A stretch of 64,000 bases of DNA from CAVUEG01 sp963740525 (GTDB taxonomy: Bacteria; Actinomycetota; Actinomycetes; Propionibacteriales; Nocardioidaceae). Numbering within the stretch: the stretch's first letter is position 1; each line of letters opens with the position of its first letter. A program made the translations under genes and the position numbers. Under the pieces are notes generated by a model. It searched no databases, had not been told where the DNA came from, and was given only the letters and a program-made list of their open reading frames with translations. Below, piece by piece: positions 25,984 through 34,599 of this stretch. The stretch covers positions 248,001-312,000 of the forward strand of contig CAVUEG010000006.1 in NCBI GenBank assembly GCA_963740525.1, read 5' to 3'.

Positions 25984-26190
25984 GCCTGTGAGGTGAGCTG
26001 TCGGGTTAGGGCTAGAAGGTGCCCCGCCACCAGTTGGTGGCTTCACCCCGAGCGCGTCCGACGATGACCGGACGACGCGGTGGAACCTGTGGGTCCCCCA
26101 CTCCTGCCCGTGGCTGTCTCGAAGTACAAGGCCCGCGACCGGTGGGGCAGGACTCGGCGTTACCGGCGCGGGGATGCAATTTTGGCAAAC
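25984..26190 (-). ncRNA. ydaO/yuaA-type cyclic di-AMP riboswitch
   Basis: The leader of the NlpC/P60 gene carries ydaO-like blocks in order: GCCGGTAACGCCGAG, a GC-rich arm pair around GTGGGGGACCCACAG, GGGGTGAAGCC, then CCTAACCCGACAGCTCACC and CAGGCG. These match the class that senses c-di-AMP and in Actinobacteria often precedes cell-wall hydrolase genes. High c-di-AMP usually lowers expression of the downstream gene. The ends are approximate. The remaining 26191-26357 holds only a candidate promoter and the palindrome TTCACGCGTGAA (26263-26274). Confidence 0.82.
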
Positions 26191-26357
26191 CCCGAGAGAG
26201 TACGCAGAAGATTCTGGTCATTCCCAATCGGAAACAGCCAGATCCTGAGGGCCAGGTCACACTTCACGCGTGAATCTTCGGCCCGATTGGATGCAGATCA
26301 CATCCAGACACCCGCCGGTCCAGACGGTTTCACCGGCCCGATCGCCGGGGCCGGAGC

Positions 26358-27119
26358 TCAGGCGCCGAGCGAGCGACCGCCGTCGACGTACAGGGTCTGG
26401 CCGGTGACGAAGGACGCCTCGTCGCTGCACAGGAACGTCACTGCAGCGGCGATGTCGGCGGGCTGACCGACCCGGCGGACCGGGGTGATCGAGGCGGCCT
26501 GGTTGCGGAACTCCTCGGGCTCGAGTCCGAGGCGGCGTGCGGTGTCGTCGGTCATCTCGGTGACGATGAACCCGGGAGCCACGGCGTTCACGTTGACGTT
26601 GAACTGACCCAGCTCGATCGCGAGGGTCCGGGTGAACCCCTGAAGGCCCATCTTGGCGGCGGAGTAGTTCGCCTGCCCACGGGAACCGAGCGCCGAGATG
26701 CTGGAGAGGTTGACGATCTTGCCGTACTTCTGGGGGACGAAGTGCTTCTGCGCGGCCTTGCTCATCAGGAACGAGCCCTTGAGGTGGACGTTCATCACGG
26801 CGTCCCAGTCGTCCGCAGACATCTTGAACAGCAGGTTGTCGCGGGTGATGCCGGCGTTGTTGACCAGGATGTGCAGGCCGCCGAGCTCCTCGACGACCCG
26901 GGCGACCGCCGCGTCGACCGAGGCCTCGTCGGAGACGTTGCAGCCAATCCCGACGGCCTTCGACGCACCGAGCCCGGCAGCCGTCTCGGCCGCCTGCGCC
27001 TCGTCGAGGTCGAGGATCGCCACGGCAGCGCCCTCCTCGGCGAAGCGCTTGGCCGTTCCGGCCCCGATCCCGCGTGCGGAACCCGTGACAACTGCGACCC
27101 GACCGTCGAAACGACCCAT
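26358..27119 (-). CDS. fabG: 3-oxoacyl-ACP reductase-like short-chain dehydrogenase (FabG-like)
   Basis: 253-residue NAD(P)-dependent SDR. The cofactor motif VTGSARGIGAG lies at about 9-19, the NNAG motif is present (ILVNNAGITRDNLLF), and the catalytic S/Y/K set is NLSSISALGSRGQANYSAAKMG. The C-terminus with YVDGGRSLGA is typical. FabG-type reductases reduce 3-oxoacyl-ACP in fatty-acid synthesis, but many paralogues act on other ketones. ATG 27119 precedes the motif by a few residues. Confidence 0.9.
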   Translation of the reverse strand: MGRFDGRVAVVTGSARGIGAGTAKRFAEEGAAVAILDLDEAQAAETAAGLGASKAVGIGCNVSDEASVDAAVARVVEELGGLHILVNNAGITRDNLLFKMSADDWDAVMNVHLKGSFLMSKAAQKHFVPQKYGKIVNLSSISALGSRGQANYSAAKMGLQGFTRTLAIELGQFNVNVNAVAPGFIVTEMTDDTARRLGLEPEEFRNQAASITPVRRVGQPADIAAAVTFLCSDEASFVTGQTLYVDGGRSLGA

Positions 27120-27240
27120 CTGACTACTCCTCGTGAGCTGGAAGACGACGTCCGCCACTCTAGGCCGCTGCACTCGGCGGGCGCGCCGGGGGTCGGCCGC
27201 CGTTTCGGTCAATCGGCACCCCGACGCATAGGGTTGGGCG

Positions 27241-28296
27241 GTGGTAAAGGCCAACTTCCGATTCGCGACGGCCATGGCACTCGTCATGGCCGTTGCTGCT
27301 GTCGTCCTCGCGATCCGCTACGACCTCCCGCTGAGGGACCCCGACGGGGTGGCCGTGCCGACGTACGTGCGACTGCCGTTCATCCTGCTCGCGGCCTTCC
27401 TCACCGACGTCCTCCCCCGTGCGGTCTGGAGCAGCCGGCGTCACCTGCTGCACCTCCCGCAGGCACTCGTGGCCGTGGTGCGCGAGCGCTGGACCTGGTC
27501 GCACACCCAGTTCGCGCTGGTCGGGCTCGGCGCCTGGTACGTCAGCTATGCGGCCTTCCGCAACATCAAGAGCTTCGTCCCCTTCGTCAACAAGCACGTG
27601 TACGACAACGCGCTGGCCTCCTTCGACCGCATGCTGTGGCTCGGTCACGACCCCGCCCAGGTGCTGCACTCGCTGTTCGGCACCACGTGGGCTGCGCACT
27701 TCTTCTCTGGCGTCTACCTGATCTGGATCGGGTTGATCCCCTTCACGCTTGCGGTGGCGCTGGTCTTCACGCGCAAGGCCGCCGCCGGCGCGTGGTTCGT
27801 CACCGCTATCGCGGTCGACTGGGTGCTCGGGGTGGCGACGTACCTGATGGTGCCGACCCTGGGCCCGATCTACTCCGACCCGACCACCTTCGCCGCGCTG
27901 CCCCAGACCTACGTCTCGACGATCCAGGCGGACATGCTCGAGGACCGCATGGCCGTGCTCGCGGACCCGTTCGCGACCCATGCCGTGCAGACGATCGCCG
28001 CATTCGCGTCGCTCCACGTGGCCATGATGGTGACCATCTGCCTCATGGTCGAGCTGCTGCGGCTCAAGCCCTGGATCCGGATGGTCTCCTGGATCTACCT
28101 CGTGCTCACGGTGCTGTCGACCGTCTACCTGGGCTGGCACTTCTTCGCCGATGCCCTGGGCGGTGCCGCACTGGGAGCGGCCGGGGTCTGGATCGCGGCG
28201 CTCGGAACGGGCAACCACCACAGGGGTCGACCGGCACTCGTCGCCCGCCTCGACGTGGATGCCCGCGCAGAGGAGCCGGCGCCGAGTCAGAGCTGA
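27241..28296 (+). CDS. PAP2-superfamily integral membrane phosphatase/transferase (AUR1-like)
   Basis: 351-residue protein with about six membrane segments. The acid-phosphatase signature is recognisable late in the chain: FASLHVAMMVTI (SxxH part) and STVYLGWHFFADALGG (HxxxD part). The layout resembles inositol-phosphorylceramide synthase/AUR1-type PAP2 proteins that transfer or remove lipid-linked phosphates. The substrate is unknown. GTG start at 27241, divergent from fabG; the end is 1 nt from the convergent HIT gene. Confidence 0.83.
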   Translation: MVKANFRFATAMALVMAVAAVVLAIRYDLPLRDPDGVAVPTYVRLPFILLAAFLTDVLPRAVWSSRRHLLHLPQALVAVVRERWTWSHTQFALVGLGAWYVSYAAFRNIKSFVPFVNKHVYDNALASFDRMLWLGHDPAQVLHSLFGTTWAAHFFSGVYLIWIGLIPFTLAVALVFTRKAAAGAWFVTAIAVDWVLGVATYLMVPTLGPIYSDPTTFAALPQTYVSTIQADMLEDRMAVLADPFATHAVQTIAAFASLHVAMMVTICLMVELLRLKPWIRMVSWIYLVLTVLSTVYLGWHFFADALGGAALGAAGVWIAALGTGNHHRGRPALVARLDVDARAEEPAPSQS

Positions 28297-28297
28297 C

Positions 28298-28720
28298 TCA
28301 GGCCTGGGCCGCCAGCGTCGCCACGAGACGCTCGGCGTACGTCTCGGCCTCGCCGGGGGCGTACTTCGTCCGCGGCCAGAAGAACCCGCGCAGCCCGTCG
28401 CCCTTGGTGCGGGGTACGACGTGCAGGTGCAGGTGGGGCACGCTCTGCGACACGGTGTTGTTGATCGCGACGAAGCTCCCCTGAGCACCGAGGCCGTCGA
28501 CCATGGCCCGGGAGAGCCGTTGTCCCGCTTCGAGGAACGGGTCGCGAAGTCTCGCCGGGAGGTCCGGCAATGTGGCCACGTGCTCACGCGGCACCAGGAG
28601 CACGTGTCCCTTGAACACCGGACGGATGTCGAGGAAGCCGACCAGGTGCTCGGTCTCGAGCACCAGTGCCGCGGGGGTCTCCCCGGTGACGATGCTGCAG
28701 AACAGGCAGTCCACGGACAT
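28298..28720 (-). CDS. HIT-family nucleotide hydrolase
   Basis: 140-residue HIT protein. The zinc-finger-like CLFCSIVTGE opens it, GHVLLVPREHVATLPDLP follows, and the active site HLHLHVVPR lies near 98-106. The middle histidine of the triad should form the nucleotidyl intermediate. Such proteins hydrolyse adenosine or dinucleoside phosphates. ATG 28720; 5 nt after it on the same strand lie the stop codons of the upstream membrane-protein gene. Confidence 0.9.
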   Translation of the reverse strand: MSVDCLFCSIVTGETPAALVLETEHLVGFLDIRPVFKGHVLLVPREHVATLPDLPARLRDPFLEAGQRLSRAMVDGLGAQGSFVAINNTVSQSVPHLHLHVVPRTKGDGLRGFFWPRTKYAPGEAETYAERLVATLAAQA

Positions 28721-28725
28721 CCGCG

Positions 28726-29268
28726 TCAGCCCTCACGTCGGGAGAAGACCGGGAGCGCCCGCCAGGCTCGGCTCACCAGCACCGTCCCCACGACCCAGAG
28801 CAGGTAGGTCAACGGAGTCCACGCACCACCGACCGAGCTGCCGGTGCCGTTGGTGAAGGTGTAGGTCACGGTGTCCTGCAGGTAGGCGATGCCGGACCAC
28901 GTGAAGGTCCCGGTCGCGCGGGGGTCGCCGGCCAGGACGCCGTCGCCGTACGCCGACACGGCCTCCCCCAGGACCCAGTTGACCAGGAACGGGACGGTCC
29001 CGGCGAAGACCATCGCGGCCACCCAGGAGTGCCGTGGACCGGTGCCGAGCTCAGCCGCGAGGTACTCCCGGGCCAGCTCCCGGTTGTCACCGAGCTGCCG
29101 CAGCGCCTGTCGCGCTCCCACGTCATGGGCGGCGACGAGGAGGTTCTCCCGCACCTCGCGACGCTTGGCGATCCGTGACTGACGGGGCAGGTCGTACAGC
29201 CGCTGGTCGAGCATCCAGACCACCCGCTCGATGCGAAGGCGGTCGATCCAGCTCAGGGGGTGGGACAT
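28726..29268 (-). CDS. Membrane protein paired with PadR regulator
   Basis: 180-residue protein. The N-terminal 75 residues are soluble and helical (DQRLYDLPRQSRIAKRREVRENLLVAAHDVG). Two or more membrane segments follow (VAAMVFAGTVPFLVNWVLG, LTYLLWVVGTVLVSRAW). The architecture recalls the HAAS-domain proteins that travel with PadR regulators. Its start lies directly behind the PadR stop, so they form one transcription unit. The function is unknown; a partner role in membrane signalling is inferred. Confidence 0.78.
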   Translation of the reverse strand: MSHPLSWIDRLRIERVVWMLDQRLYDLPRQSRIAKRREVRENLLVAAHDVGARQALRQLGDNRELAREYLAAELGTGPRHSWVAAMVFAGTVPFLVNWVLGEAVSAYGDGVLAGDPRATGTFTWSGIAYLQDTVTYTFTNGTGSSVGGAWTPLTYLLWVVGTVLVSRAWRALPVFSRREG

Positions 29269-29269
29269 C

Positions 29270-29626
29270 TCAGGCTCCCTCGGTCGGCTCGGCGGGCACC
29301 GGGCGGGTGAGAACGGCGTTGACCACGGCGACGAGCGAGCTCCAGCTCTCGGCTCCGGTGGTGAGCGCCTCGTAGCCGGCGGCGCTGGGTCGGTAGTACT
29401 TGCGCGCGGGACCGGCGGTGGACGCGACGAGCCGGGACGTGACCCGGCCCTCGCGCTCCAGCCGTGACAGCGCGGGGTAGACGGTCCCCTCCAGCACGTC
29501 GGTCAGACCGGCTGCGTGCACCCGTTGGACCAGCTCGTAGCCGTACGACTCCTGCTCGGCGAGCAGCTGGAGGAGCAGCAGGGACAGCACCCCCTTGAGC
29601 AGCTGGGGGTCGTGGCCGGAGGACAT
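29270..29626 (-). CDS. PadR family transcriptional regulator
   Basis: 118-residue single-domain winged-helix regulator. It has LLKGVLSLLLLQLLAEQESYGYELVQRV, then LEGTVYPALSRLEREGRVTSRL and ARKYYRPSAAGYEAL, the canonical PadR blocks. Such repressors usually control a neighbouring membrane protein or exporter and themselves. The A+T-rich gap upstream (29640-29672) contains the likely operator. ATG start 29626 follows GGAGG-like sequence. Confidence 0.9.
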   Translation of the reverse strand: MSSGHDPQLLKGVLSLLLLQLLAEQESYGYELVQRVHAAGLTDVLEGTVYPALSRLEREGRVTSRLVASTAGPARKYYRPSAAGYEALTTGAESWSSLVAVVNAVLTRPVPAEPTEGA

Positions 29627-29708
29627 GGAAGGAGGCTATGCCAGCTATTAGAGTAAATCAAGTAGTAGACGAACACTGGTACGCCGTCACCGCAGCGGTG
29701 CGCCCTGG

Positions 29709-30557
29709 CTAGGAGGAAGCACGGGCGAGCTTGTAGTGGAGCCGGACCACGCGCGCGGACCACAGGTACAGCGCGTGGTCGGTGCGCAGGACGCCCTCGG
29801 GGTCCACGTAGACCCGGAAGGTCTCGTGGATCGGCACCCGGGCGGCGTGGGTGCGACCCCGGTCGTCGACGACGACGTACGCCCCGTCCTGCCCGAAGGC
29901 CCCGGCGGTGGAGACGAGCCCGAGCGCACCGTCCGGCAGCACCCGGGGGCGGAGGAACACCTGCACGTTGCCGGCCTCGAGGGGAAACGAGACGTGCACG
30001 CTCGCGCGGTCCGCGCCCGGCAGCGTACGGACGGAGTAGCAGCCGCTGTAGACGTACTCACCGGTCGACCGGAGGGTGCGGATCCAGGCCGAGGCCCGCT
30101 GGTCGCCGGCGGCGTCCACGATCGTGATGACCCGGCTGTCCATGCCGTGCGCGACGTCGAGCGGTCGGGTCGGCAGCGCGAGCTGCTGGACGCGCCGCCC
30201 GAAGAACCGTGAGATCAACTGTCCGCCGGGTTGGAAGAGGGGGTTCCACTCGGTCCACACCTCCATCCGCCACTGCGAGGTGTTCTCGTAGAAGTCGCGG
30301 ACCTCGGGGCGCAGGTCGGCGGCTCGAAACCCGGGGCCGTCGAGCAGGCTCATCGACGACAGCAGACCCCCGTCGCCCTCCCGGACGGACCCGTCGTGGG
30401 TGGCGGCGGCCGCAGCCAGCCAACCGTCCCCGATCGTCGGAGCATCATGCATCGGAGCCACCAGCCACGCCTCGACGCCCGCAAGGTCGACCGGCCGCCC
30501 GGTCGTGCGCCAGAAGGCCCGGGTCACCCGGTCCAGGCGGGGCATCAGGGAGCTCAC
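29709..30557 (-). CDS. Uncharacterised conserved protein
   Basis: 282-residue soluble protein I cannot name. A conserved-looking block occurs mid-chain: DFYENTSQWRMEVWTEWNP, then GRRVQQLALPTRPLDVAHGMDSRV. The rest is beta-rich. GTG 30557 overlaps the stop of the methyltransferase upstream (GTGA); the internal ATG at 30545 is an alternative. The overlap implies joint translation with the methyltransferase, but no pathway can be read from it. Confidence 0.72.
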   Translation of the reverse strand: MSSLMPRLDRVTRAFWRTTGRPVDLAGVEAWLVAPMHDAPTIGDGWLAAAAATHDGSVREGDGGLLSSMSLLDGPGFRAADLRPEVRDFYENTSQWRMEVWTEWNPLFQPGGQLISRFFGRRVQQLALPTRPLDVAHGMDSRVITIVDAAGDQRASAWIRTLRSTGEYVYSGCYSVRTLPGADRASVHVSFPLEAGNVQVFLRPRVLPDGALGLVSTAGAFGQDGAYVVVDDRGRTHAARVPIHETFRVYVDPEGVLRTDHALYLWSARVVRLHYKLARASS

Positions 30558-31243
30558 CGGCTCAGGGTCCCAGACACCCGACCGTCGGCGATGAGCACGG
30601 CCTGCTGCGTGGTCTCGAACGACTGGGACGGATCGCGCACCATGCGTGTGTGCACGACCAGACCGGCCTGCTCGAGCATCCGGCTGACGTGGTCGGGAGA
30701 GTGCCGGTAGCTGTCGAGGCTCACCGGACGGCCGTAGGCCTCGGAGCGGCGTACGACCTCGCCCAGCCCCACCTGGAAGGCGAGCAGGAGCTGGCCACCG
30801 GGGACGAGGACCCGCCGGAACTCGGCGAACGCCAGCGGGAGCTGGTCCGGAGGCGTGTGGATGATGGAGTACCACGCCACGATGCCGCCCACCTCGCCGT
30901 CGATCAGCGGCAGCGCGGTGATCGACCCCACCTCGAAGCGAAGACCCGGATGGGTGGCGCGGGCGATCCGCACCATCTCCGAAGAGAGGTCGACGCCCAC
31001 CACCTCCGCCCCCAGCGCGTCGAGGTACTCGGTGATCCGCCCCGGGCCACAACCGACATCGGCGATCGTCCGAGAGGCCAGTGGACTCGCTCCAGCCACG
31101 AGCTCGACCAGTCGCGCCAGCAGGGTGCGGTCCTGCGGCGGCTCCCTCACATCCGCGGCGGTGGCGCCGACCAGTCGGACGTAGTCAGCGGCCACGGTGT
31201 CGTAGGCCGAACGGGTCCCGGACAGGTAGTCGGCTTCCGTCAT
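30554..31243 (-). CDS. Class I SAM-dependent methyltransferase
   Basis: 229-residue methyltransferase. The SAM motif I is TIADVGCGPGRITEYLDALG near 59-78, motif II is VVGVDLSSEMV, and a post-I acidic strand IVAWYSIIHTPPDQ follows. The substrate is unknown. It is translationally coupled to the uncharacterised gene downstream and divergent from a second methyltransferase of the same fold (31336-32091). Confidence 0.86.
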   Translation of the reverse strand: MTEADYLSGTRSAYDTVAADYVRLVGATAADVREPPQDRTLLARLVELVAGASPLASRTIADVGCGPGRITEYLDALGAEVVGVDLSSEMVRIARATHPGLRFEVGSITALPLIDGEVGGIVAWYSIIHTPPDQLPLAFAEFRRVLVPGGQLLLAFQVGLGEVVRRSEAYGRPVSLDSYRHSPDHVSRMLEQAGLVVHTRMVRDPSQSFETTQQAVLIADGRVSGTLSR

Positions 31244-31335
31244 GGCGTGGAGGGTACGCGGACCCCTCCGCCTTTCCGGTTGACGCGCTTCCTAGGGTCC
31301 AGGGGTGAGCCGATCTTCGATTCCGCGACGTGGTG

Positions 31336-32091
31336 ATGGCGTTGCCTGACGCTCACTTCGACCACCCCCGGCTGGCCGCCATCTACGACGCACTCGATCC
31401 CGACCGCAGCGACCTCGGCGTGTACGCCGACCTGCTGCTCACGCTCGACGCTCGCCGGGTCCTCGACGTGGGCTGCGGGACAGGCTGCTTCGCCCTGCTC
31501 CTCGCCGACCGCGGACTCGAGGTGATCGGCGTGGACCCCGCGGAAGGCTCGCTCGCCGTGGCCCGCGCGAAACCAGGCGCGGAGCGGGTCCGGTGGATCC
31601 TTGGTGACGCCACGGCGGTCCCACCCGTGCAGGTCGACGCTGCGACGATGACGGCGAACGTCGCCCAGGCCATCGTGGGTCCGGGCGACTGGGACGCGAC
31701 GCTGCGAGCGATCCACAAGGCCCTGCGACCGGGCGGTCACCTCGTCTTCGAGACCCGGGTCCCCGAGCAACGGGCCTGGGAGGCCTGGACCCGCGAGGCG
31801 TCGTACGCCGTGACCGACATCCCGGGTGTAGGGGCCGTGGAGACGTGGGTCGAGGTGACAGGCGTCTCCGAGCCCCTGGTCAGCTTTCGCTCCACCTTCG
31901 TCTTCGCGAGCGACGGTCGGGTGCTGACGTCGGACTCCACGCTCGTGTTTCGCGAGCGGGCTGGGATCGAGGAGAGTCTCGCCCAGCACGGCTTCGCACT
32001 GGAGGACGTGCGTGATGCTCCCGACCGGCCCGGACGGGAGCTGGTGTTCATCGCGAGGCGACCCGGGCGACCCGTCGACCACGGCCGCTGA
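31336..32091 (+). CDS. Class I SAM-dependent methyltransferase
   Basis: 251-residue methyltransferase with motif I RVLDVGCGTGCFALLLADRG near 40-59 and VIGVDPAEGSLAVARAK as motif II. It also has a distinctive N-terminus HFDHPRLAAIYDALDPDRSDL and a C-terminal beta-rich half (SFRSTFVFASDGRVL). ATG 31336 was preferred to two GTG codons just upstream (31330, 31333). The stop abuts the stop of the convergent YcaQ-like gene at 32092. The substrate is unknown. Confidence 0.86.
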   Translation: MALPDAHFDHPRLAAIYDALDPDRSDLGVYADLLLTLDARRVLDVGCGTGCFALLLADRGLEVIGVDPAEGSLAVARAKPGAERVRWILGDATAVPPVQVDAATMTANVAQAIVGPGDWDATLRAIHKALRPGGHLVFETRVPEQRAWEAWTREASYAVTDIPGVGAVETWVEVTGVSEPLVSFRSTFVFASDGRVLTSDSTLVFRERAGIEESLAQHGFALEDVRDAPDRPGRELVFIARRPGRPVDHGR

Positions 32092-33205
32092 TCACCCGGG
32101 CAGCTCGAGCTCGAAGGTCGAGCCAGCGGGCCAGGTCGTGGATCTCGCGGTCGACGGCCGCGGTCATCGCCTTGCTGAAGGGCACGTCCCGGTGGAGGGC
32201 GGCGACGCGGAGCACGCCGTCCTTTCGGTCGGCCTGGGCGTCGAGCTTCCCGACCAGCCGGTCGCCGTACAGGATCGGGCAGGGCGTAGTAGCCCCACCG
32301 GCGCTGCGCGGCGGGCTTGTACATCTCGAGGACGTAGTCGAACTCGAAGATCTCGCTCATCCGCTTGCGGTCGGCGAGGAGCCGGTCGAACGGGCGACAG
32401 CAGCGCGGCGCGGCCGGCGAACGGCTGGCCGAGCTGGGCCGGGTCCACGCGCCACTGCCCGCGGACGCCCTCGACCACGGCGGGCTCGCCCGCCTCGCCG
32501 ACATCGACCGGCTCGAACGGGAGCGTGGTGCCCTTGGCACGGGCGATGCCCAGGGCGCCGAGCCGCCGCTGCGTCGAGCAGCCGCCGCGCCTCCTCCACA
32601 GGGGGCACCGGGTCGTCGGGGTAGATCCGGGAGGCGAGGTCCCAGAGCCGGTCGCGGCCGGTCCCGCCCGCAGCCGCGACCTCGCCGCGCTCCACCAGCT
32701 TGTCGAGCATCATCGCGGAGGTTCCGGTTGTTGTTCCAGCCGCTGGACCCCACGGCACGACACAGGTGTCCGGCAGCTCGCTGGCCGGCAGCGGCCCGTC
32801 GGCGCGGAGCCGCTCGAGGATGTCGCGGCGGCAGGCGTTGTTGGCCCTGACCCAGTCGCGAGCGCCCTCCTGCCACTCGCGCAGCTCACCGGCACCCGGG
32901 CCAGACGGCCATCTCGGCGCGGAAGAGCGCGATGTCCTCGGGCACCCGCAGCCGTCTGGTGCAGCTCGATCAGCCGCTGCTCGTCGACGGCGTCCCACAG
33001 GTCGCGCGGGTCGAACGACGACCCCAGCCGGCTCCACAGCACCAGCTCGGCGCTCGGCGCGATCGCGTTGGTCGGCTCGAGCTGGAGCAGCGAGAGCTGC
33101 CGGACCGTCTCGACAGACTCGGTCGGCCGCTCCTTGGTCAGCAGCCTGGGCGCGCACGGCGATGCGGCGGGCGTCGGCGCGGCTGAGCTCGTGGACGATG
33201 GTCAT
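32092..33205 (-). CDS. YcaQ-like winged-helix DNA glycosylase family protein (frame broken by consensus errors)
   Basis: Merging the doubled third bases closes the frame at about 368 residues, MTIVHELSRADARR to WLDLELELPG. Blocks typical of the HTH_42/YcaQ family are present: LLQLEPTNAIAPS, RLGSSFDPRDLWDAV, PWGSSGWNNNRNL, and FDRLLADRKRMSEIFEFDYVLEMYKPAAQRRWGYYALP. E. coli YcaQ repairs interstrand crosslinks; activity here is inferred. Doubled sites: 32113-14, 32276-77, 32391-92, 32569-70, 32714-15, 32897-98. A third base is missing near 32746. Confidence 0.78.
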
Positions 33206-33420
33206 GCTGCGAGACGTCAGACGGCGAGGTCAGCCGCACGACGACCGTGTCGCCGACGTCGATGTCCTCGGCCTTCCGGACCAGGTCCTTCAGCGGGACG
33301 ACGTAGCCGCCGTTCTTGGGGAACAGCGACGTGGTCCACCTCGTCGACCCGATCCGGGCCTCGACTGGGATCATGCCCCAGCCGTAGGTCACCAGGCCGC
33401 CGTCGCCTGGAGCTCGGCGC
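32110..33420. other. Mixed-allele consensus zone 2
   Basis: It covers the YcaQ-like and DUF1905 genes. Six doubled codon-third bases, all synonymous alternatives (CTT/CTC, three CCC/CCG sites, GCA/GCG, CGC/CGG), and three missing third bases account for nearly all shifts. The exceptions are two single-G insertions in G runs. Both flanking genes (methyltransferase, NTF2-like) are clean. Confidence 0.75.
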
Positions 33421-33502
33421 TCTCGTCCTCGGGGACGGTGACGAAGTGGTAGGGCGACGGGCCCTTCCAGAACCACACCTCGCCGCTGAACTCGAGATCC
33501 AC
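33217..33502 (-). CDS. DUF1905 family protein (frame broken by consensus errors)
   Basis: 95 residues after restoring two missing third bases. The N-terminus LEFSGEVWFWKGPSPYHFVTVPED and the core LVTYGWGMIPVEARIGSTRWTTSLFPKNGGYVVPLKDLVRK are classic DUF1905. The repaired end VGDTVVVRLDLAV replaces the run-on seen in the raw frame. The function is unknown; the family is a small beta-barrel. GTG 33502 start. Confidence 0.78.
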
Positions 33503-33523
33503 GGAGTCAGGATAGGGGGAGGC

Positions 33524-33913
33524 TCAGACAGCCGGGGTCGAGCCGTGGAAGAGGCGCAGGCGCCACCGGTCGCCGTCGTCCACGGCCAGGCAGGTGAGCC
33601 GGATCGGGTCGCGCGAGTCGTCCTGCGGGTCGCCCTCGAACCCGACCGAACCCAGCGCCACGAACGTCACCGCACCCGGTCGCACGTCGAGCGCCGAGAC
33701 GGTGGTCCAGTCCCAGCGGAGGTAGCCGACGGCGGAGAAGAGCTTGGTGACGTAGCCGCTGACGTCGCTGCGGCTGAGGTTGTTGGCAGAGGTGCCCAGA
33801 AGCGCAGCGTCCTCGGTGAACAGGTCGAGCGCCTCGGCGTGGTCCTTGTCGCGGACCGCTCCCTGCAGCTCGCGGAGAAGGTCGCGCACCATCGTGTCGG
33901 CGCTGGTCGGCAT
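33524..33913 (-). CDS. NTF2/SnoaL-like fold protein
   Basis: 129-residue cone-shaped alpha+beta protein. The helix MVRDLLRELQGAVRDKDHAEALDLFTEDAALLGTS and the later strands (GAVTFVALGSVGF, DRWRLRLFHGSTPAV) match the NTF2-like superfamily, which includes SnoaL-type enzymes and ketosteroid isomerase-like proteins. No catalytic residue can be assigned. ATG 33913 was chosen; 33928 and 33952 are in-frame alternatives. It lies behind the tmRNA terminator. Confidence 0.72.
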   Translation of the reverse strand: MPTSADTMVRDLLRELQGAVRDKDHAEALDLFTEDAALLGTSANNLSRSDVSGYVTKLFSAVGYLRWDWTTVSALDVRPGAVTFVALGSVGFEGDPQDDSRDPIRLTCLAVDDGDRWRLRLFHGSTPAV

Positions 33914-33976
33914 CACCCCGTGGATCATGCCCGATCTCGACACCTCGCGCATCGGTTCGATACGTCGACACGAACG

Positions 33977-34006
33977 GAGCCGGCCCGACTGGTGTCGGGC
34001 CGGCTC
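33977..34006 (-). terminator. Hairpin terminator behind tmRNA
   Basis: GAGCCGGCCCGAC and its exact complement form a 13-bp stem with a 4-nt loop, 21 nt past the tmRNA 3' end. There is no T-tract, as is common for actinobacterial hairpin terminators. Confidence 0.75.
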
Positions 34007-34027
34007 TCGTTCAAGAGGGTCAGTCAG

Positions 34028-34393
34028 TGGAGCTGGCGGGAATCGAACCCGCGTCCTCGAGCGCAGTGCCAGGTCTTCTCCGGGTGCAGTCAGTGATGTC
34101 GTTTTCTCAGTCCCGGCGCTCGCACTGACACGTCACCGACAGACTCAGCCACGAAAAAGTCCCGATGAGTCCGCGTAGCCCGGACTCATCAGCAAGCCTC
34201 CTAAATGAGGCCAGGATCTGAGGCGGAGGCGCCCTCAGTCTGACCCGTCACTACTCGCCTCAGGCGGCGAGAGTGAGCGAACTGCGCGTGTTGTTGGCAG
34301 TTATTGGTTTCCAAGGATCGTTTACGAGATGACCTTGGATCCTCGACCCGCTTCCCCTGGAACGAACGTCCCAAGTCGAAACCGATCAGCCCC
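34028..34393 (-). ncRNA. ssrA: Transfer-messenger RNA (tmRNA)
   Basis: The 5' end GGGGCTGATCGGTTTCGAC and the 3' end GGGTTCGATTCCCGCCAGCTCCA form the tRNA-like domain with an intact T-arm. The tag frame starts at GCC (34296-34298) and reads ANNTRSSLTLAA followed by TGA (34260-34262), a normal actinobacterial degradation tag ending in LAA-type residues. The encoded 3' end lacks CCA, which must be added after transcription. The partner gene smpB lies 3.5 kb further on. Confidence 0.95.
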
Positions 34394-34599
34394 TCTTGAG
34401 TTGTGAATCGACCTCAGTCTACGGGTGCAGCCCCGAAATCGTCGCCTTCATTCCCTGAAAGCGGGTTCGACAAGATGCTGTACCAGGTCCCAGACTCCCG
34501 TCGAGCACCACGATCTTCATGCCTGAGCCAAGCCACGGTCGGAGCACGAGCACCGCCTTGACCGCGGCCCACTCCACGCAAGGAAAGAGAGCTCCCCAG

